Source of the DNA: Macrocystis pyrifera
Taxonomy: Eukaryota; Sar; Phaeophyceae; Laminariales; Laminariaceae
Length of the DNA stretch: 64,000 bases
Direction: 5' to 3'
NCBI GenBank assembly: GCA_031763025.1
Contig: JASSKH010000001.1
Coordinates: forward strand, 7,311,024 to 7,375,023
Part shown: piece by piece, positions 1 through 12,722 of the stretch
Layout of the letters: the number at the start of each line of letters is the position of its first letter
Numbering within the stretch: the stretch's first letter is position 1
Notes under the pieces: generated by a model
The model's input: the letters and a program-made list of their open reading frames with translations, nothing else
What the model was told of the DNA's origin: nothing
Database searches by the model: none
Translations under genes and position numbers: made by a program

Positions 1-492
1 TGCACAGCAGCGGTTGCAGGACTATTAATAGTATTAGCAGAGCACGTTGCACAGGCCAGCACGTACCTGGTACCCTGATAAGTGTTTACATCAACCAAAG
101 CTCGGCCGTTTTTTCTCAATATATTGATAATATTAATAGGAAACTTATGTAGAGGGTTCGTAGACTCGTATACCAGATGCCAGGTATATTATATCATGCT
201 CATAATATATGCATAATAATATGCATATGTATGTACAAGGGGGCATATACATGTGGATGTTTGCGTGTTGTGTGTGTGAAGGTGTATCTTGGCGCTTTGC
301 TTACTACTTTCTATAGGAGACGATACTGTAGGTAGACGAGATACACAACGACCCCCATGCCATAGGAGTGCTCGTATGTCCCATGATATGAATAATCGTA
401 TACACAATGCGAGGACTATAATGAATAGCGACGACAGACACATATATATGAATTTCGTGCTGTGAACTGCTGGAACTCTAAATTGCACTGAC

Positions 493-523
493 TGGCTAGG
501 TGGCTAGGTGGCTAGGTGGCTAT
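493..523. repeat. 8-bp tandem repeat (TGGCTAGG)n
   Basis: Three exact TGGCTAGG units and a fourth decaying unit stand head to tail. This is a simple microsatellite. Confidence 0.85.
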
Positions 524-1895
524 CTTGCTATCTTGCTCCATCCCTTGGCAGTGCGTCCCGGCGAAAAAGCGTGACAAAAGCTGGTTGTCGGCTTGGTTCC
601 GGATGACGCTGTGCTTACTCATAATAGTAGTGAATTTTTGACACTGCCGTTTTTGTTCTTCTTCAATATAGTTGGACGGATCGTCCCTGGCGCGGAAGGG
701 CGTCTGCAAAGAACGCCTCTTCCAGATCATCTCCATCTCCGTGACTACACAGGTCGCAATTTCACGTAGCGTACATAGGTATAAGCTTGCCCTGAGGGAC
801 CGCCAGGCCGCTAGGGGAAGGGAGGAAGAAGCGGGAGGAATGCAGCCAATGACATGGGGGTGGAACGTCGATGAGGAATAGAATACATTATACTGGTAGC
901 TAAAATAAAAATGTTGTGGGGAATGGAAATTTGGAAACGGCAGGAGGAAGAGAAGTGTATGCATGAGGGATACTACTTACTGATTTAAGGAAGGATATTT
1001 GGTTTATATAGGAACGACATCTACGCTATTTTGTCAGAAGGCAAGCATAATAATAATAATATAGTTGCAAGCTGTGACCTACCAGGTATATGGGAAAACC
1101 CAAGACAGTCAAGACCCGATCCCATAAAATAAAAAAGGGCATAAAGGACGCGTGCGAGATTTCGCCGACACTGGGCGCGCTAGAACACAAAACATACAAT
1201 GAGCAGACATCGTTACGGCCTATTGTCAAGGTCTGAGTCTGTTGGGATATCGTTAAAAAGGTTAACCAATCGCCTACTACCCAATCTTAACCTGATAACA
1301 CTCTGCAATATCGCGCGGGAGAGGGCGGAATGCAAACGGTCGCGAAACAACGAAATCTATCACCTCGGCCTGCTTGGGGATACTAAGAAGGCGGAGGGGG
1401 AACGCATGAACGGCAAATGGGGTCAGACCTAAACCTGGGGCACAACCTGTACGATGCGTACAAAAGGCTCACGAACATGGCCTCGGGAAAACAAAAGAGG
1501 GGCCAAGGAATACAAGAAAAACAACAAGAAAAACTGGCACGACTGAAGGAATCAAGGTCTTGCTTTTATTCCATGAAATCGAGTCACCCCGGACTATTAC
1601 GTGTTGTAGTTATGGTATTGAGTGCCATACCACCTCATTTTATGGTCGCACGCCATCAACCAGTATAGCTCGGAATCCACACAATAAACAGCACGTACGT
1701 ACCGGACGCAAAAATGCCGTTTGATTCAATGATATGGAGGCGTTTCACTCCAACATCCGGTTTAAACCCGTTTTCGGAAAACCGGTTAAAACCAGGTTAA
1801 AAAAAACTTATCTTGTCCGGTTTTCGTTTGAGAATAACGCCTCGTTATCCGGTTTTCGTTTTTTTTGTTTCCCCCTAGGGTGCCCACCTCTAGTC

Positions 1896-1912
1896 GTGAG
1901 TTCAAATCTCAC
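1896..1912 (+). other. tRNA T-arm-like hairpin (B-box remnant)
   Basis: GTGAG and CTCAC form a perfect 5-bp stem around the 7-nt loop TTCAAAT, as in a tRNA T arm. No matching acceptor or D arm lies upstream, so this is not a tRNA gene. The arm resembles the head of the SINE family at 24,210 and 42,744, so a SINE scrap or chance are the alternatives. Confidence 0.3.
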
Positions 1913-1985
1913 GTCCGCTATTTTGAATCGCTTTTTAAATAAAAGTGAATTTCCTCATGTCAAGAATTCACACGTCGGACAGATC

Positions 1986-2700
1986 AGCTCACGGTAGCTC
2001 GAGCTAGCTCTTTGAGGAGCTATATCTCACCGGTGAGCTACGTGAGCTACGTGAGCTGCGCATGTTTTCCTGGCTTGAGCTATATATAGGAGGGGTAGCT
2101 CGTCTGCACATGTTTTCAAAGCTTGAGCTATAGAGGATGGCTCATGTGCACATGTATGTCTAGAGTGAGCTACATAGGAGCTTCATGAGCTAGCTCATCT
2201 ACCCCCGAGATGAGCTATAGGAGCTATACATGAGCTACTCATGTTTCCCCTGGCTTGAGCTATAGGCGGTAGCTCATCTGCACATGTTTTCAAAGCTTGA
2301 GCTATTATTATAGGCGATCCATAGATCATCTGCACATGTTTTCGAAGCTTGAGGTATACACGGTAGCTCATCCACAGTAGGCATGTTTTCAAAGCTTGAG
2401 CTATTATTATAGGCGATCGATAGATCATCTGCACATGTTTTCGAAGCATGAGATATACACGGTAGCTTATCCACAGTAGTAGGCATATTTTCAAAGCTTG
2501 AGCTATATAATAGGCGATCGATAGATCATCTGCACATTTTTTCGAAGCATGAGATATACACGGTAGCTCATCCACAGTAGTAGGCATATTTTCAAAGCTT
2601 GAGCTATATAATAGGCGATATAGCTCATCTGCACACATGTTTTCAAGGCTTGAGATATAGGGGATATATGAACTACCTCATGAACTGACTGTATAATTAA
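1986..2700. repeat. ~100-bp minisatellite of GAGCTA/CATGTTTTCAAAGC units
   Basis: The phrase TTTTCAAAGCTTGAGCTAT recurs at about 2,287, 2,386, 2,488 and 2,589 (spacings 99, 102, 101). A more degenerate GAGCTA/CATGTTTTC-rich zone lies on the left from about 1,986. Within each unit a shorter CATGTTTTCGAAGC phrase alternates with the first, so each unit looks like an older dimer. Minus-strand open frames across it are by-products of the repeat. Confidence 0.85.
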
Positions 2701-2817
2701 GTGACCAAAACAAGTATGCAAAATAGGACGACATCAACACAAACAACCATATATATTTGTTGCACGTACCAGGTACAGCATGTATCATACTTTGTGGTAT
2801 ATTTTTTCAGATTCTTG

Positions 2818-2879
2818 TGAAAAACACTTGTGGTGTCCAGAAATTGGATGAAAAACACTTGTGGTGTCCAGAAATTGGA
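2818..2879. repeat. 31-bp tandem duplication
   Basis: Two head-to-tail, essentially identical units contain AAAACACTTGTGGTGTCCAG. They lie between the 100-bp array and the 42-bp array. Confidence 0.85.
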
Positions 2880-3039
2880 ACCGTGTGTTAGTGTCATGCG
2901 TCCACCCGTATATATAAAATCACACCCCCTGGACAATAGACAATAGTCCAATAGTCTATTAATAGCTTCCTATTGCAATTGACTGTCTATTGTGGTCCCT
3001 AATTCCGGTTAATTAAAAGGCGTCGAGCTCTATTATCCA

Positions 3040-3545
3040 GACAATTTCTATTAAGTGACCCCTACCTGACCCTATTGTCCAGACAATTTCACTTTATAGG
3101 TAGTCTCCGTATAATCAATGGTCCGGACAATTCCAATTAATGGACCTTCTCCAAAATAAATTGTCCGGCCAATTCCAATTGACAGGCTGTCTCCTGAATC
3201 AATTGTCTCGACAATTCCAATTGATAGTCGGCCCCCCGAAATAGTTGTCCGGACAATTTCAATTAGTAGACTGACGCCAAAAGTACTTGTCCCGACAATT
3301 CCAATTAATAGACAGTCTCCCAGATCAATTGGCGCGCCAATTCCAATTTATACACAGCCTCCATAATCAACTGTCCGGACAATTTCAATTAGCAGACTGC
3401 TTTCTAAATCAATTGTCCGGGCAATTCCAATTGATGGACAGTATACAAAATCAACTGTCCCGACAATTTCGACTAATACGAAATCTCCAAAACTACTTCA
3501 GACAATGCCATCATTGGTGGGCAGTCTCCTAAATTAACTGCCCGT
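3040..3545 (+). repeat. 42-bp minisatellite, block 1 (forward)
   Basis: About twelve units contain CAATTGTCCGGACAATT followed by CCAATTAATAGACAGTCTCC. Measured spacings between successive GACAATT starts are 42 (3,252, 3,294, 3,336, 3,378, 3,420). Because 42 is divisible by three, a frame stays open with a 14-residue period at 3,287-3,532; I regard that as an artefact. The core is a self-complementary AATTGTCCGGACAATT. Confidence 0.9.
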
Positions 3546-3774
3546 ACATTTCAAAACAACAGTCAGTGCATACGGATTACTTTGTTTCTTGAAAACTTTT
3601 TTTAATGATTTACATCTGAGCACATGGGCTAAGCGGTATCAAAACTTCCTACCTGCGGAGATAAAATACAAAACTAACGTTGAGGTGTCTCGCCCTTTTC
3701 TGCTTATGCCTTGGACAATGGACCTATCAATAGACTATTGCCCCTACAGCAGAGTCACGAAGTTGTCTATTAAT

Positions 3775-4260
3775 TAGAATTGTCCGGGCAAGTGATGTCA
3801 TAGACTGTCTAGCAATTGAAATTGTTTAGACAATTGATCTTGGATACTGTCTAACAATTGGATTTATTCGGACAATTGATATCGGGCACTGCTTGTTTAA
3901 CAATTGGAACTGTCCAGACAAATAATTTTGGAGACTCTCTATCAATTGAAGTTGCGCTGACAATTGATTTCAGAGACTGTCCACTAATTGGAATTGCCTG
4001 AACAATTGTGTTTGGTGCTTTTCAATAATTGGAATTGTCCAGACAAATGAGCTCGGAGACTGCCTATCAATTGAAATTGTGCAGGCAAATGATTTCACAG
4101 GCTGTCTATTAATTGGAATTGCTTGAACGATTGATATCGGGTGATTTACATGAATTGGACTTGTCGGGGCAACTGCTTTAAGAAACCGTCTAATAATTGT
4201 AATTGTCCGGACAATGGGATTCGGAAGCGATCTACTAATTGGAATTGTCATGACTATCGA
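3775..4260 (-). repeat. 42-bp minisatellite, block 2 (inverted)
   Basis: The same 42-bp unit occurs here in reverse orientation (GACAATTGAT phrases at 3,829 and 3,871, spacing 42). About 200 bp of unrelated sequence separates it from block 1 and about 280 bp from block 3. Degeneracy is similar to the flanking blocks. Confidence 0.88.
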
Positions 4261-4539
4261 GTTTAAGAGGGCTCTGTTATTTGAAAGCTGGCAGCTACTT
4301 GTAGAACTACATTTGATTTCGTCAGTCAGCACACAACAGTACCACCATGCTAGTATTATTGCCTCTCTACAACAGGATCGGGAACTTCCCTCAATACGCA
4401 ATAGTTCCCAAGGTCCTTTATTGTAACATATTACGAGTAGTATCAATTCAATGGGGAGTGTCTATCATAATACAATAACTACTAACTGCTGTAGGTACAC
4501 GGCCATGGCATTTATCGAGCACAATTGATTTCTTGCGCG

Positions 4540-4950
4540 GCATCTGAAATGAATTGTGCGGACAGATCCGTTTGGACAATTCCATTTAATTGACAGCACC
4601 CGAAATCGATTGTGCGGACAATTTCAGTTAAGAAGCAGCAGCCGAGATCGAATGGTCAGACAATTCCAATTAATAGACAGCTCCCGAAATCAATTGTCTG
4701 AACAGTTTCAGTTTGTGGACAACATCCGAAAATAGACAACACTCGAAACCTATTGCTCACACAATTCCAACTAGTAGATGGTACTCGAAATCAATTGGCT
4801 GGACAATTCCAATTCATAGGCAATCGCCGAAAACAATTGCCTGGCCAATTTCAATTAAAATGGGCAATCGCCGAAATCAATTGTATTGACAATTTCAATT
4901 AATTAATAGACAGTCACCAAAAACAATTGTCAAGACAAATAAATCCAATT
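4540..4950 (+). repeat. 42-bp minisatellite, block 3 (forward)
   Basis: About nine to ten forward units end near 4,945. Starts at 4,659 and 4,701 again give 42. Block 1 is direct and block 2 inverted relative to this block. Confidence 0.88.
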
Positions 4951-7532
4951 AACACACATCTGTTACAGCGGGTGGCGCCAGGGAGGGAGGTTCATAGCGC
5001 TGTGACTGTCGTGACCAGCGCTATGGGGAGGATAATACGGCGCGAGACCACTGTCCTGATCAGGGTCATGCGTCGGGTCTATTCGATAGGCAGAGGGCAA
5101 GCTTGGGTTAGCATCCTCTGGGCGGATCTTATAGGGGCAGGGAGGATCCCCGGTGTGGGAACGCCTTCGGTCTCGAGTACAGAGCCAGTAACGAGGTTCC
5201 GCACCCGGTGTTTACTAAACACCAAGTGAAGAAAGAAAGTCAAAGCCAAGTGATCTGTGATACCTGTCCTATCGACCCCCAGCCCCTTGGGCCCTGCCGT
5301 GCCCGTCGTGCCCGTCATCGTGTCTGTGGTGCTTCGTTGAGTGTTCACGCTGACTGCTTGCATCTATCGCATTGCATCGATCCACGTTCTGCATGACCCG
5401 ATCATTACTGCTTGAAGGCACTTCCTCGAACTCCCAAACAACAGGTGAGCCGGCCTCAGAGATCTAACGAACGCAGGTCCTTTTTACGATCTGATAGCTG
5501 TACCCTGCTGTAACATGATGAACCCAGGCAGATCGAAGTGCATTGCAGGAGATCGGAGTGTTCGCAAAACGTGTGCAAGAGATCGGAGCGATTGCAAACT
5601 TGTGAAATAATGTCATCGTGTTCTTTGTATAATCCCGTTTGATCTTTCATATTACTTCATTGCATACCAGTTACTTGGTACATGCATACATCCACATGTT
5701 TTCGTTGTTGCCTGCCTTGTATGATGGTGATACGTGTAATATGCTGTTATGTATTCACGCTGCCAATGGTACTCTGCTTGTTTCTTTCGTGAGGCTTTGA
5801 AGATACTTATCTGGTCAATGCATGCAGGCATACTCGTTGCTCGTGCTCCGTTTGCCTGTTGCTCGTGCCCGTCTGTTCGCTCGTTGTTCATGATCGCACA
5901 CTCATGCATGTTCGTTAATAAATGACTGCATGCTATTGACCACATATTGTCTTCAAAACCGGATGCAATCGACGGGTATCGATACAAGCCAAAGGTGCCG
6001 TACGTACTAATGCACGCATACTCTCGTGTACCGTTTGCCTGGTTAGGTGATACCGGAAACTATCAACGTTGAGCCTTACGCCGTTTGGGCGCACGTAACC
6101 CTATAGAACCATGAACCTCTGGACAACACCGTGCATTGTCGGCTGGCAAACACAGAACTTTCAAGAAAACCACGTATATTTTGGTGACTATTAATAGTAT
6201 TCTTACCGCGATGCTTGTAGACTACATCAGTAGTAATAGACCAATCGTCGTATTATGCACACCAAATGGAAAGTCCGATGCACGTTTGACCCTCTTCGGT
6301 GTCTCCGGTCGTGCCATTTTCTGTGTTGTATACCAACCGAGCGTTGCGCTCGAGTATCAGGTACAACACCTGGAGGACTGAAAGCCAAGTACACGAGGAA
6401 AGGACAAAAAAACTGGAGCAGATGAAGATCGGCTACGCAAGCCCTCGGGGGGCACGGGTCACACGGGGTGACATAGTTTCAGCTGGACGATGATGAGCTT
6501 GCACACAACGGAGGAAGGTGTGGCTTGCTGTGTCCGGAGGGTTCGGGCTAGATGTATCGATGCAGCCCAACCTGAGTAGTACCAGGCCAACAGGTATGGA
6601 GCGGGTGAAACACAACCGTCGTGGTGATCCTTCTCTTTTTCTGATGTCGTATCCACAGTAGTCGAAAATGCTACCGGTATATTATTCTTGCTGTACGTTT
6701 TTCCTCGAGCGCAAAAAAAAAGAAATCGGGGGGGGTAGGCAAGTCACGCACCAAAGCTACTGTAGAAAGCTCGCGCAGCGCATGCCGTAATATGCGGGAC
6801 CACCGATGTAAGACGTAAGACCAGGGACATGGACATGGACCCAATGAGATACCGGTAGCAAGCATGACATAGCGCATACCAGTGAGGAGCTGCCCGGTGT
6901 GTTCGGAAAGGCATGGAATCCGAGTAGTAAATTGATTGATGTGCTGTCTTCATTTAGACTACCATGGAAAGTATTGCTGTGGGCTGTCAATATATGTACG
7001 ACTCAATTAGTCAGCCCAACCTGATCAACCGTCAGTATTTTCGTTGTCACATATCACATGTACTGGTGTTGAAGAATATCTCGCTGCTGGTATCGAAACA
7101 GCAGCAGTAGGGAGTACTTTTGAATATCATTGCGGGATGAGCGCCTCCCATAGATGGTCCTAAGTGTGAAGCTGGACGTAGTTACTGATGAGCCTACCAT
7201 GCCACGAAAACTTGGCTACCGCCGCCCGGAGCAAAAGCGCCTCAACTCGGAATTACACAGAAGAGCCGTATCTCCGTCTCTACAATGCTATCAGTAGTCT
7301 AAAACACTACGCACGATGCTCAAAAAGATTAAAAGAATAGTGCTGAGGACCTGCACTGCCGTGCACTATTGGTATTAATATCACTCTTCGTGCATGTAAT
7401 TTGGAAGAAAATACAGGAACCATACTGCTGCTGTACGCTGTACCTGCAGTTTTTGTTTATTTATTTCCCGAACAAGGTTGATTTATCGATATACGGGGTT
7501 GGTGAATACTAAAACCACAAGCGTACAGGGGG
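4951..7532. other. Non-coding stretch, no gene recognised
   Basis: The longest open frames are about 110 codons and none shows a family motif, a Cys/His pattern or credible splice junctions. I see no tRNA, no long repeat and no palindrome of note. A retrotransposon leader is conceivable around 4,950-5,450, but I cannot support one. Confidence 0.5.
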
Positions 7533-7842
7533 AGTGGCTCGCGGTATGCTTTTTACACAACGTACAAAAATGACGTATACAATATACCCATAATACTAAA
7601 AAGGTACGGCAAGATCCCGAAGGACCCTTTGGCTCGCAGGTGGCTCGCAGCACGCTTTTGACACGTACGTACACAGAGGACGCATACAATATGTCCATAA
7701 TACTAAACCTGCTGTGCGGCAAGATCCCGAGGGACGCTTTGGCTCGCAGTATGTTTTTTGCACAAACGTACATAGAGGACCTATACCATATATCCATGTT
7801 ACTAAAATTGTATGGCAAGATCCAGAGGGACCCTTGACTCTT
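7533..7842. repeat. ~100-bp tandem repeat, three units
   Basis: Three diverged units begin GGCTCGCRGTATGYTTTT-like near 7,533, 7,640 and 7,739. Each ends with a GGCAAGATCCCGAGGGAC-like phrase. The units carry insertions and substitutions, so the array is old. Confidence 0.82.
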
Positions 7843-7936
7843 CCTATCTTGACGAGTTATCATGTTGACTCGTTGAAACAGCACCTACACAGCAGTAACT
7901 GCTGGATGCACTACACAACACCCGTATGTATATATC

Positions 7937-8134
7937 AAGGTTGTGTTCGGTAAGGTACGGGTATGCTCGGTACCGGTACGGACATCGTACCGAACGTACC
8001 GAACTTCTCGGTACCGGTACCGATTATCGTACGGATTATCGTATAGACACCGTACCGAACGTACCGAGCTTCTCCGCATGGTACGGAAGCCCATACCGGT
8101 ACCGGTACCGGTGATACCGGCGATACCGGCGGTG
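7937..8134 (-). repeat. GGTACCGG-rich array, probable left subterminal repeat of the hAT element
   Basis: It starts GGTTGTGTTCGGTAAGGTAC and continues with palindromic GGTACCGGTACC and GTACCGAACGTACCGAAC blocks. The units are the reverse complement of the 41-bp units at 12,723-13,075. The two arrays face each other across the transposase remnant, as subterminal repeats of a hAT element would. The same 20-bp leader recurs in the same orientation at 12,724, which argues for a more complex (possibly nested) history. Confidence 0.6.
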
Positions 8135-8139
8135 TGTGT

Positions 8140-8640
8140 GCGGAGCGTCTCTCATATTGCCCGTCCAAAATGTCCATTTCAAAATGCACGTGGAAAAACC
8201 AAAATGTTTGTATGTGTGCGTGCAACAGTGAAACCATTGAATGAAACCAAACAAAAATAAAAATATTAATGATAATAATAATTTACACGGAGTAAAATCC
8301 GAGACTCTCCCCATTGAAAGTCGAACACAGGAGAGACCAGCAAATTCAAATTCAAACAAAAACGACAACCGATTTCAATTTCCAAGGTACCGTTGTGTTT
8401 GAAAATTCAAGATACGAATTTTTGAATTTCAATTCCAAGCTACGAATTGTCCTGTTGCAAAATCAAAACAGGAACGGCCAACAAATCCTAAAACTTAAAA
8501 CTACTCCCGAGTCCAACTGAAGTACAGGTGCAAGTACCGAACGGACCACTTGGAACTTGTGCACCCACGCCACCAGTAACCAGGAAAATGCCCAGATATA
8601 TCGTGTCAGAACAGATGTCCCTCGATATCATTCCGCCTAA
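8140..8640. other. AT-rich non-coding spacer
   Basis: Low-complexity AATTCAAATTTC-type sequence lies between the left array and the transposase C-terminus. Similar AT-rich sequence fills the presumed transposase introns at 11,280-11,400 and 11,940-12,180. No gene seen. Confidence 0.55.
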
Positions 8641-8645
8641 GAATC

Positions 8646-11600
8646 CTATTCCTCCTCCATGCCAGCGGACATGCCATCGGTTGTCGGCGCCTCCGTGTTG
8701 TTGAGGAGGTCGAAGGTGCTTTCAGCCTCCAACAAGTCCTTGTCTTCCCCCGAAAAACGCCCGGGAAGACACGAGCGGATATTCTTCGGAGCGATCATGG
8801 GGATAGCACCGTACGCGGGGATGCTATCGAAGTTTGCTTTGAGGAACATCACTATCTCCACCCAGTACGTGTCCATGCGGCTCCGATTCGCGGTCAGGAG
8901 GTTACCGCAACCACTGAAATCGCGCTCGATTTGCGCAGCAGAGGCCTGGTTCCCGAACACCTGCTGGGCGACAGGCGCCAGGGTGGGGAAGTGGTTCTTG
9001 CCCTTGGTCGCCTACCAACCGAGCACGTCCTTCGGATGCAGCTGCGTATTGACAAGAAGGCAGACGGGAGGAACGGTAGAGGGCCAAACATATTGGAGAG
9101 GAGCGCGAAAAGTGTAACCATAATCTCAATCTTTAATCCTACCCGCGTTGCATTGGCTTTTTTTTTCGCAGTGTACATTTTTATTTTTATTTGTACTGCT
9201 GAAGTTTAAGTTTTAAGTTTTTGTTGAAACGAAGACACAAGGCTCACATGCAAATCACATTTTGGCAAAAAACACGGCTCGCCAATACATGTACGCTTTC
9301 GCCTGTCGCAAATCCAAGTCCAACTACGCATACCTCATCCGGGGTCATGAAGTGCGCTTGGTACCGGACGATGTCACTCTCCACAGCTTCCGCCACCGGG
9401 TTGCGCTCCGCACCACCCACACCGCTGCTGCCGTCGCCGCCAACGGCCGCCCTCCGCCCGAACGACGAAAACACGCTGGCTGGGGTACTCGAGCGACTGG
9501 GTTCCACTCGAGCGCGCTTCAGGGCCTGAACCTCTGGGGCTTCGTTCCGCTTCTCGGCGCGGAGTGTCTCCTCCCGCGCGGCCTTCATCGCCCTTTCCTT
9601 CACCACACGCCAAATTCCAGCGAGCTTCTCCTTCTCCTCTTCATCTGTCGTCGGGGCCATGTATTCTTTCCCCGTCGGCATATGCTCCTTGTGCGCAACG
9701 GAAAGGCGAAGGCTCTGAAGGTACAAGCCGGTGTTGAACGGCGGGGTGAGAACGACGGCGAGATCGCGGAACGGCGAAAGATCAGCGGAATGGTCGTCCC
9801 AAACTCGCCCGTACAGCCTCGAAAGGGGCGCTTTGTTCAGCTCCTTCCTCGTCCGGACAGTGACGGGGTGCAGGTTGCCCGAGACACCATCTTGTGGGGC
9901 AGTGGAGGCCTCTTCCCCTTGGGCACGCTGCCCCGCTCCTGCTCCGCCTCCGGCGAGCCCGGTGCGGGCGGAATGTCGAACACCTTGAGGTCCTTCGGCT
10001 CGTCGAGCACGTCCCTCTTCAGCGCGGCGAAGGCCATATGGATCTCCGCGGTCATCGGTGCCCCACCGTACTGGCCATCACGCGTTATCGCGCCTGTTGC
10101 CAGCATCGTCAAGAGGAAACCTGGCGCCCGTTTCAGCGAAGACCCTCCTGAACACGTGCCACAACCGGATGATTCGCTCCAACGTGCGAATCATGCCCAG
10201 CCACCGCTGAGGCGCGTGCTTCGTCATGTTCAAGATCTCCTCGAGCATGTCCATCTGAATCTCGTCGAACTTCTGCTTGAAGGGGGGAGAATGGTTGACC
10301 TTCTGCGCGGTCTTGGTGACGAGGCTGATGATGCGGCGGGCGTCCAGGTTCTTGGACTTCTGAATGTCCGCCGAGGTGCCGAAGGCATGCTCGGCGGCCT
10401 TGGTGGCAGCGTGGCTGGTGCACCAGTCCCAGTAGACGTCGTGTAGGCCGAGAAGAGTGTTGACGCCCATCGTCTTGACGTCGGGAGCACTGTCCGTCGT
10501 ACCACCAGCGAGGTCGGCGACCTTGATGCCGTACTCGCCCAACGTCGCCCGGAAGATTGTGAAGAGGATATCGCTCGCTCTTTGGGTGTCGTTAACTGCC
10601 GACGAAGGGGCGTAGGGCTTGACCTGTGATGCAAGAACAGAAGGAGAGGGCGCATCCAAGGGTCGAGGAGGGGAGGGAAGGGGAGGATAGGGGGTGGGGG
10701 GATCATTTGCGTGAATGAACATGCGCGCAATACGACTCTCGATTATCGATTCTGCACATGCATTCAGCTCCCTTTCGACCACCGATTCAGTTTCATAACA
10801 AAACACGCGTGAAGTCGACCACACCGCCGGAGCGCTTCCTCAAATAGCAAGGCATGCATGTGAAACGACAATACCAACCTCCTCCTAGCTCACGACTGCT
10901 TTGGGCGTTTCTTGAGCTCGAGATCTTTGCATAAACTTGCAAACTTGATAGACAGTTACAAATTGCACAATACTCCGCCTGAATGTAAACGTTAATGTTC
11001 ACTCACAGCAAGAAGGGCGTGTCGGAGCTTGAACTCGCTTGTAACCCAGTAGACGTGAACGCCGAGAAATTTACGTGCAGACACCTCGCAGGCCCATAGG
11101 TCCACCTGGTAGTGGATGATGGGGAGCGTAGCCTGTTGCATGTCCTCTCGCATGCTCCCGACCACCGCCTGGGAAATCGAAACACGCAAGGTGACTTGTG
11201 ACTTGATTTGGGATTTGTCTACAGCAAGTCGAGGTGGATGTACTCGTCGGGCAGCAGCAGAAGTACAACGTGTCTTAGGAAGCGAAATAAAAATAAAAAT
11301 ATAACACAGCATTTGAATACAGCAGTATAAAATCAAAATCAAATCATTCAAAATTCCAAAAATTATAAAATATAAACAATATGTATCAAGGTGTGTTCGA
11401 AACTGTTGAGCGTCAAGAAACGACCGCCATTTTTTCCCGATGAGATACGGCAGCAGCCGTAGACCGGACGACTATCGCAATCTAATTTAAATTTATTAAT
11501 ATATCTATATAGGCATTTTATAGGGTAATAAAACTAACACATGTACCCGTACCCCACGCTCCTCGGAAATAAGCCAGGGGATGACACAGATTTTTTTTAA

Positions 11601-12720
11601 TACTCCAAGTACGCTGGTGATTTTAACCGGAGTCTGGTACTACTGCGTAGTACTCGGCCTGCTTCATACTCTTCTTACTGGTCCATCCCATCCACAACAT
11701 ACCTTCTTCGTGGCGATGTACAGCTCCACGAGTAGGCGCTTGGGAGCGCAGGGAACGTTGGGCCGTTTCCAGCCATTACCCCGACCATCTCGTCCCACAT
11801 GCTGCTGGCCGCGAAGTGGCTGAACGGCAAGAACATCTCAACCGCATACTTGGCCGCCATGAGCTCGCGGACTCTGAGGGAACAAGGGAACAAGAAAGGG
11901 CAGCGGCATCTCTAATGAACGAGTATGTAATAGATAGATATATATCTTTTAACAAATTAAAATTAAAATTAAAATTTTAAATTATGTTGCACACCACAAA
12001 AAAATTAAATGACAGAAACAAAATGATACGTATACCTTCATAAATTTAAATGATGAATACAAACATCAAATACCAATTGACAAATTCAAACAATACAAGT
12101 AAACTTGAACTTGGTACAATCAAAGTCAAACCCGTGTCTCCACACACTGTAAAAAATAAACAAAAATAAAAATAAAAATAGAATTAGAGAGGCGAATACA
12201 CGCACAAACACCAAAAAAAAAAACTCACACACGCACGACGCGCACCTGTTCGTGCCCGCGCCCGAGGTCTTGCTCGCTGCTAAGCTCTGCTCGATGGTGT
12301 TTGCTTTATTCTTCTTGTTGGCTGCTTTCGTCTGGGAGGCTTTCCCTGTCATGTTGTGGGCCTTCTTGAGGTGCTTGTTGACGTTGGCGCGGTCGCGGCC
12401 TGCGCAGGGTACCATATGTTTCTTCGAACGGCACGGTGCGCTCGCCAAGCAGTAGTACTGGCAGGCCTTGCTTTTCGAATCTATCGGCTCAACGTACACA
12501 CCGAGCGAGTACATGAAAGAGGCCTCACGCGTCCCTTCCCTCCGATACCCCTCCGGCACCACTAACTCGTCGATAGCTTTGAGTGTCTCCGCCGGCACTT
12601 CTTTCTCTGTGTTCGTTGCGCTGTCGTAGATGGGAGCAGGCCTTATCACTGGCACGCCCGTGCCTCCTCCACCACTCCACCATCCACGACAACAACTCCT
12701 GCCTCCGGTGGTGCTGTGTG
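8646..12720 (-). pseudogene. hAT-family transposase, decayed, multi-exon
   Basis: Read on the minus strand. 12,250-12,620 encodes a BED-like zinc finger (CQYYC ... HLKKAH). 11,690-11,870 gives the FLPFSHF block. 11,007-11,170 gives the VDLWACEV (DxW) block, ending in a GTGAGT donor. 10,078-10,625, after a CAG acceptor, gives GGTTDSAPD, CTSH (the CxxH motif) and RWLGMIRTLERIIRLW. 9,840-10,112 continues in another frame. 8,646-8,960 encodes the C-terminal dimerisation region (QIERDFSGCGNLLTANRSRM). A TAG at 9,012-9,014 sits where the family has the second Trp of its LGWW block. Frames also shift near 10,112-10,120 and within the 11,7xx exon. In the family this enzyme performs cut-and-paste transposition with a DDE site; the final Glu was not located. 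Inactive as it stands. Confidence 0.8.
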
Positions 12721-12722
12721 TG

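Larger units (their letters stand above)
1..1985. other. Non-coding stretch, no gene recognised
   Basis: I see no reading frame on either strand with recognisable protein features. The open frames here are short, rich in Tyr/Ser/Cys and unsupported by splice signals or domain motifs. The DNA is AT-rich, with short words (TATTAATA, TACCAGGTA) that recur throughout the window. Confidence 0.6.

Noticed and set aside
3287..3532. Open frame with a 14-residue repeat (QLSGQFQL-type)
   Set aside because: It exists because the minisatellite unit is 42 bp. The inverted block gives another such frame (3,970-4,446), and neither has flanking exon signals.
4960..5000. Primer-binding-site-like TGGCGCC and a possible LTR leader
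   Set aside because: No matching long terminal repeat, no downstream gag or pol, and only seven bases of match.
9262..10446. 394-codon plus-strand frame
   Set aside because: It is antisense to the hAT transposase remnant, whose minus-strand reading has clear family motifs. The plus-strand reading has none.
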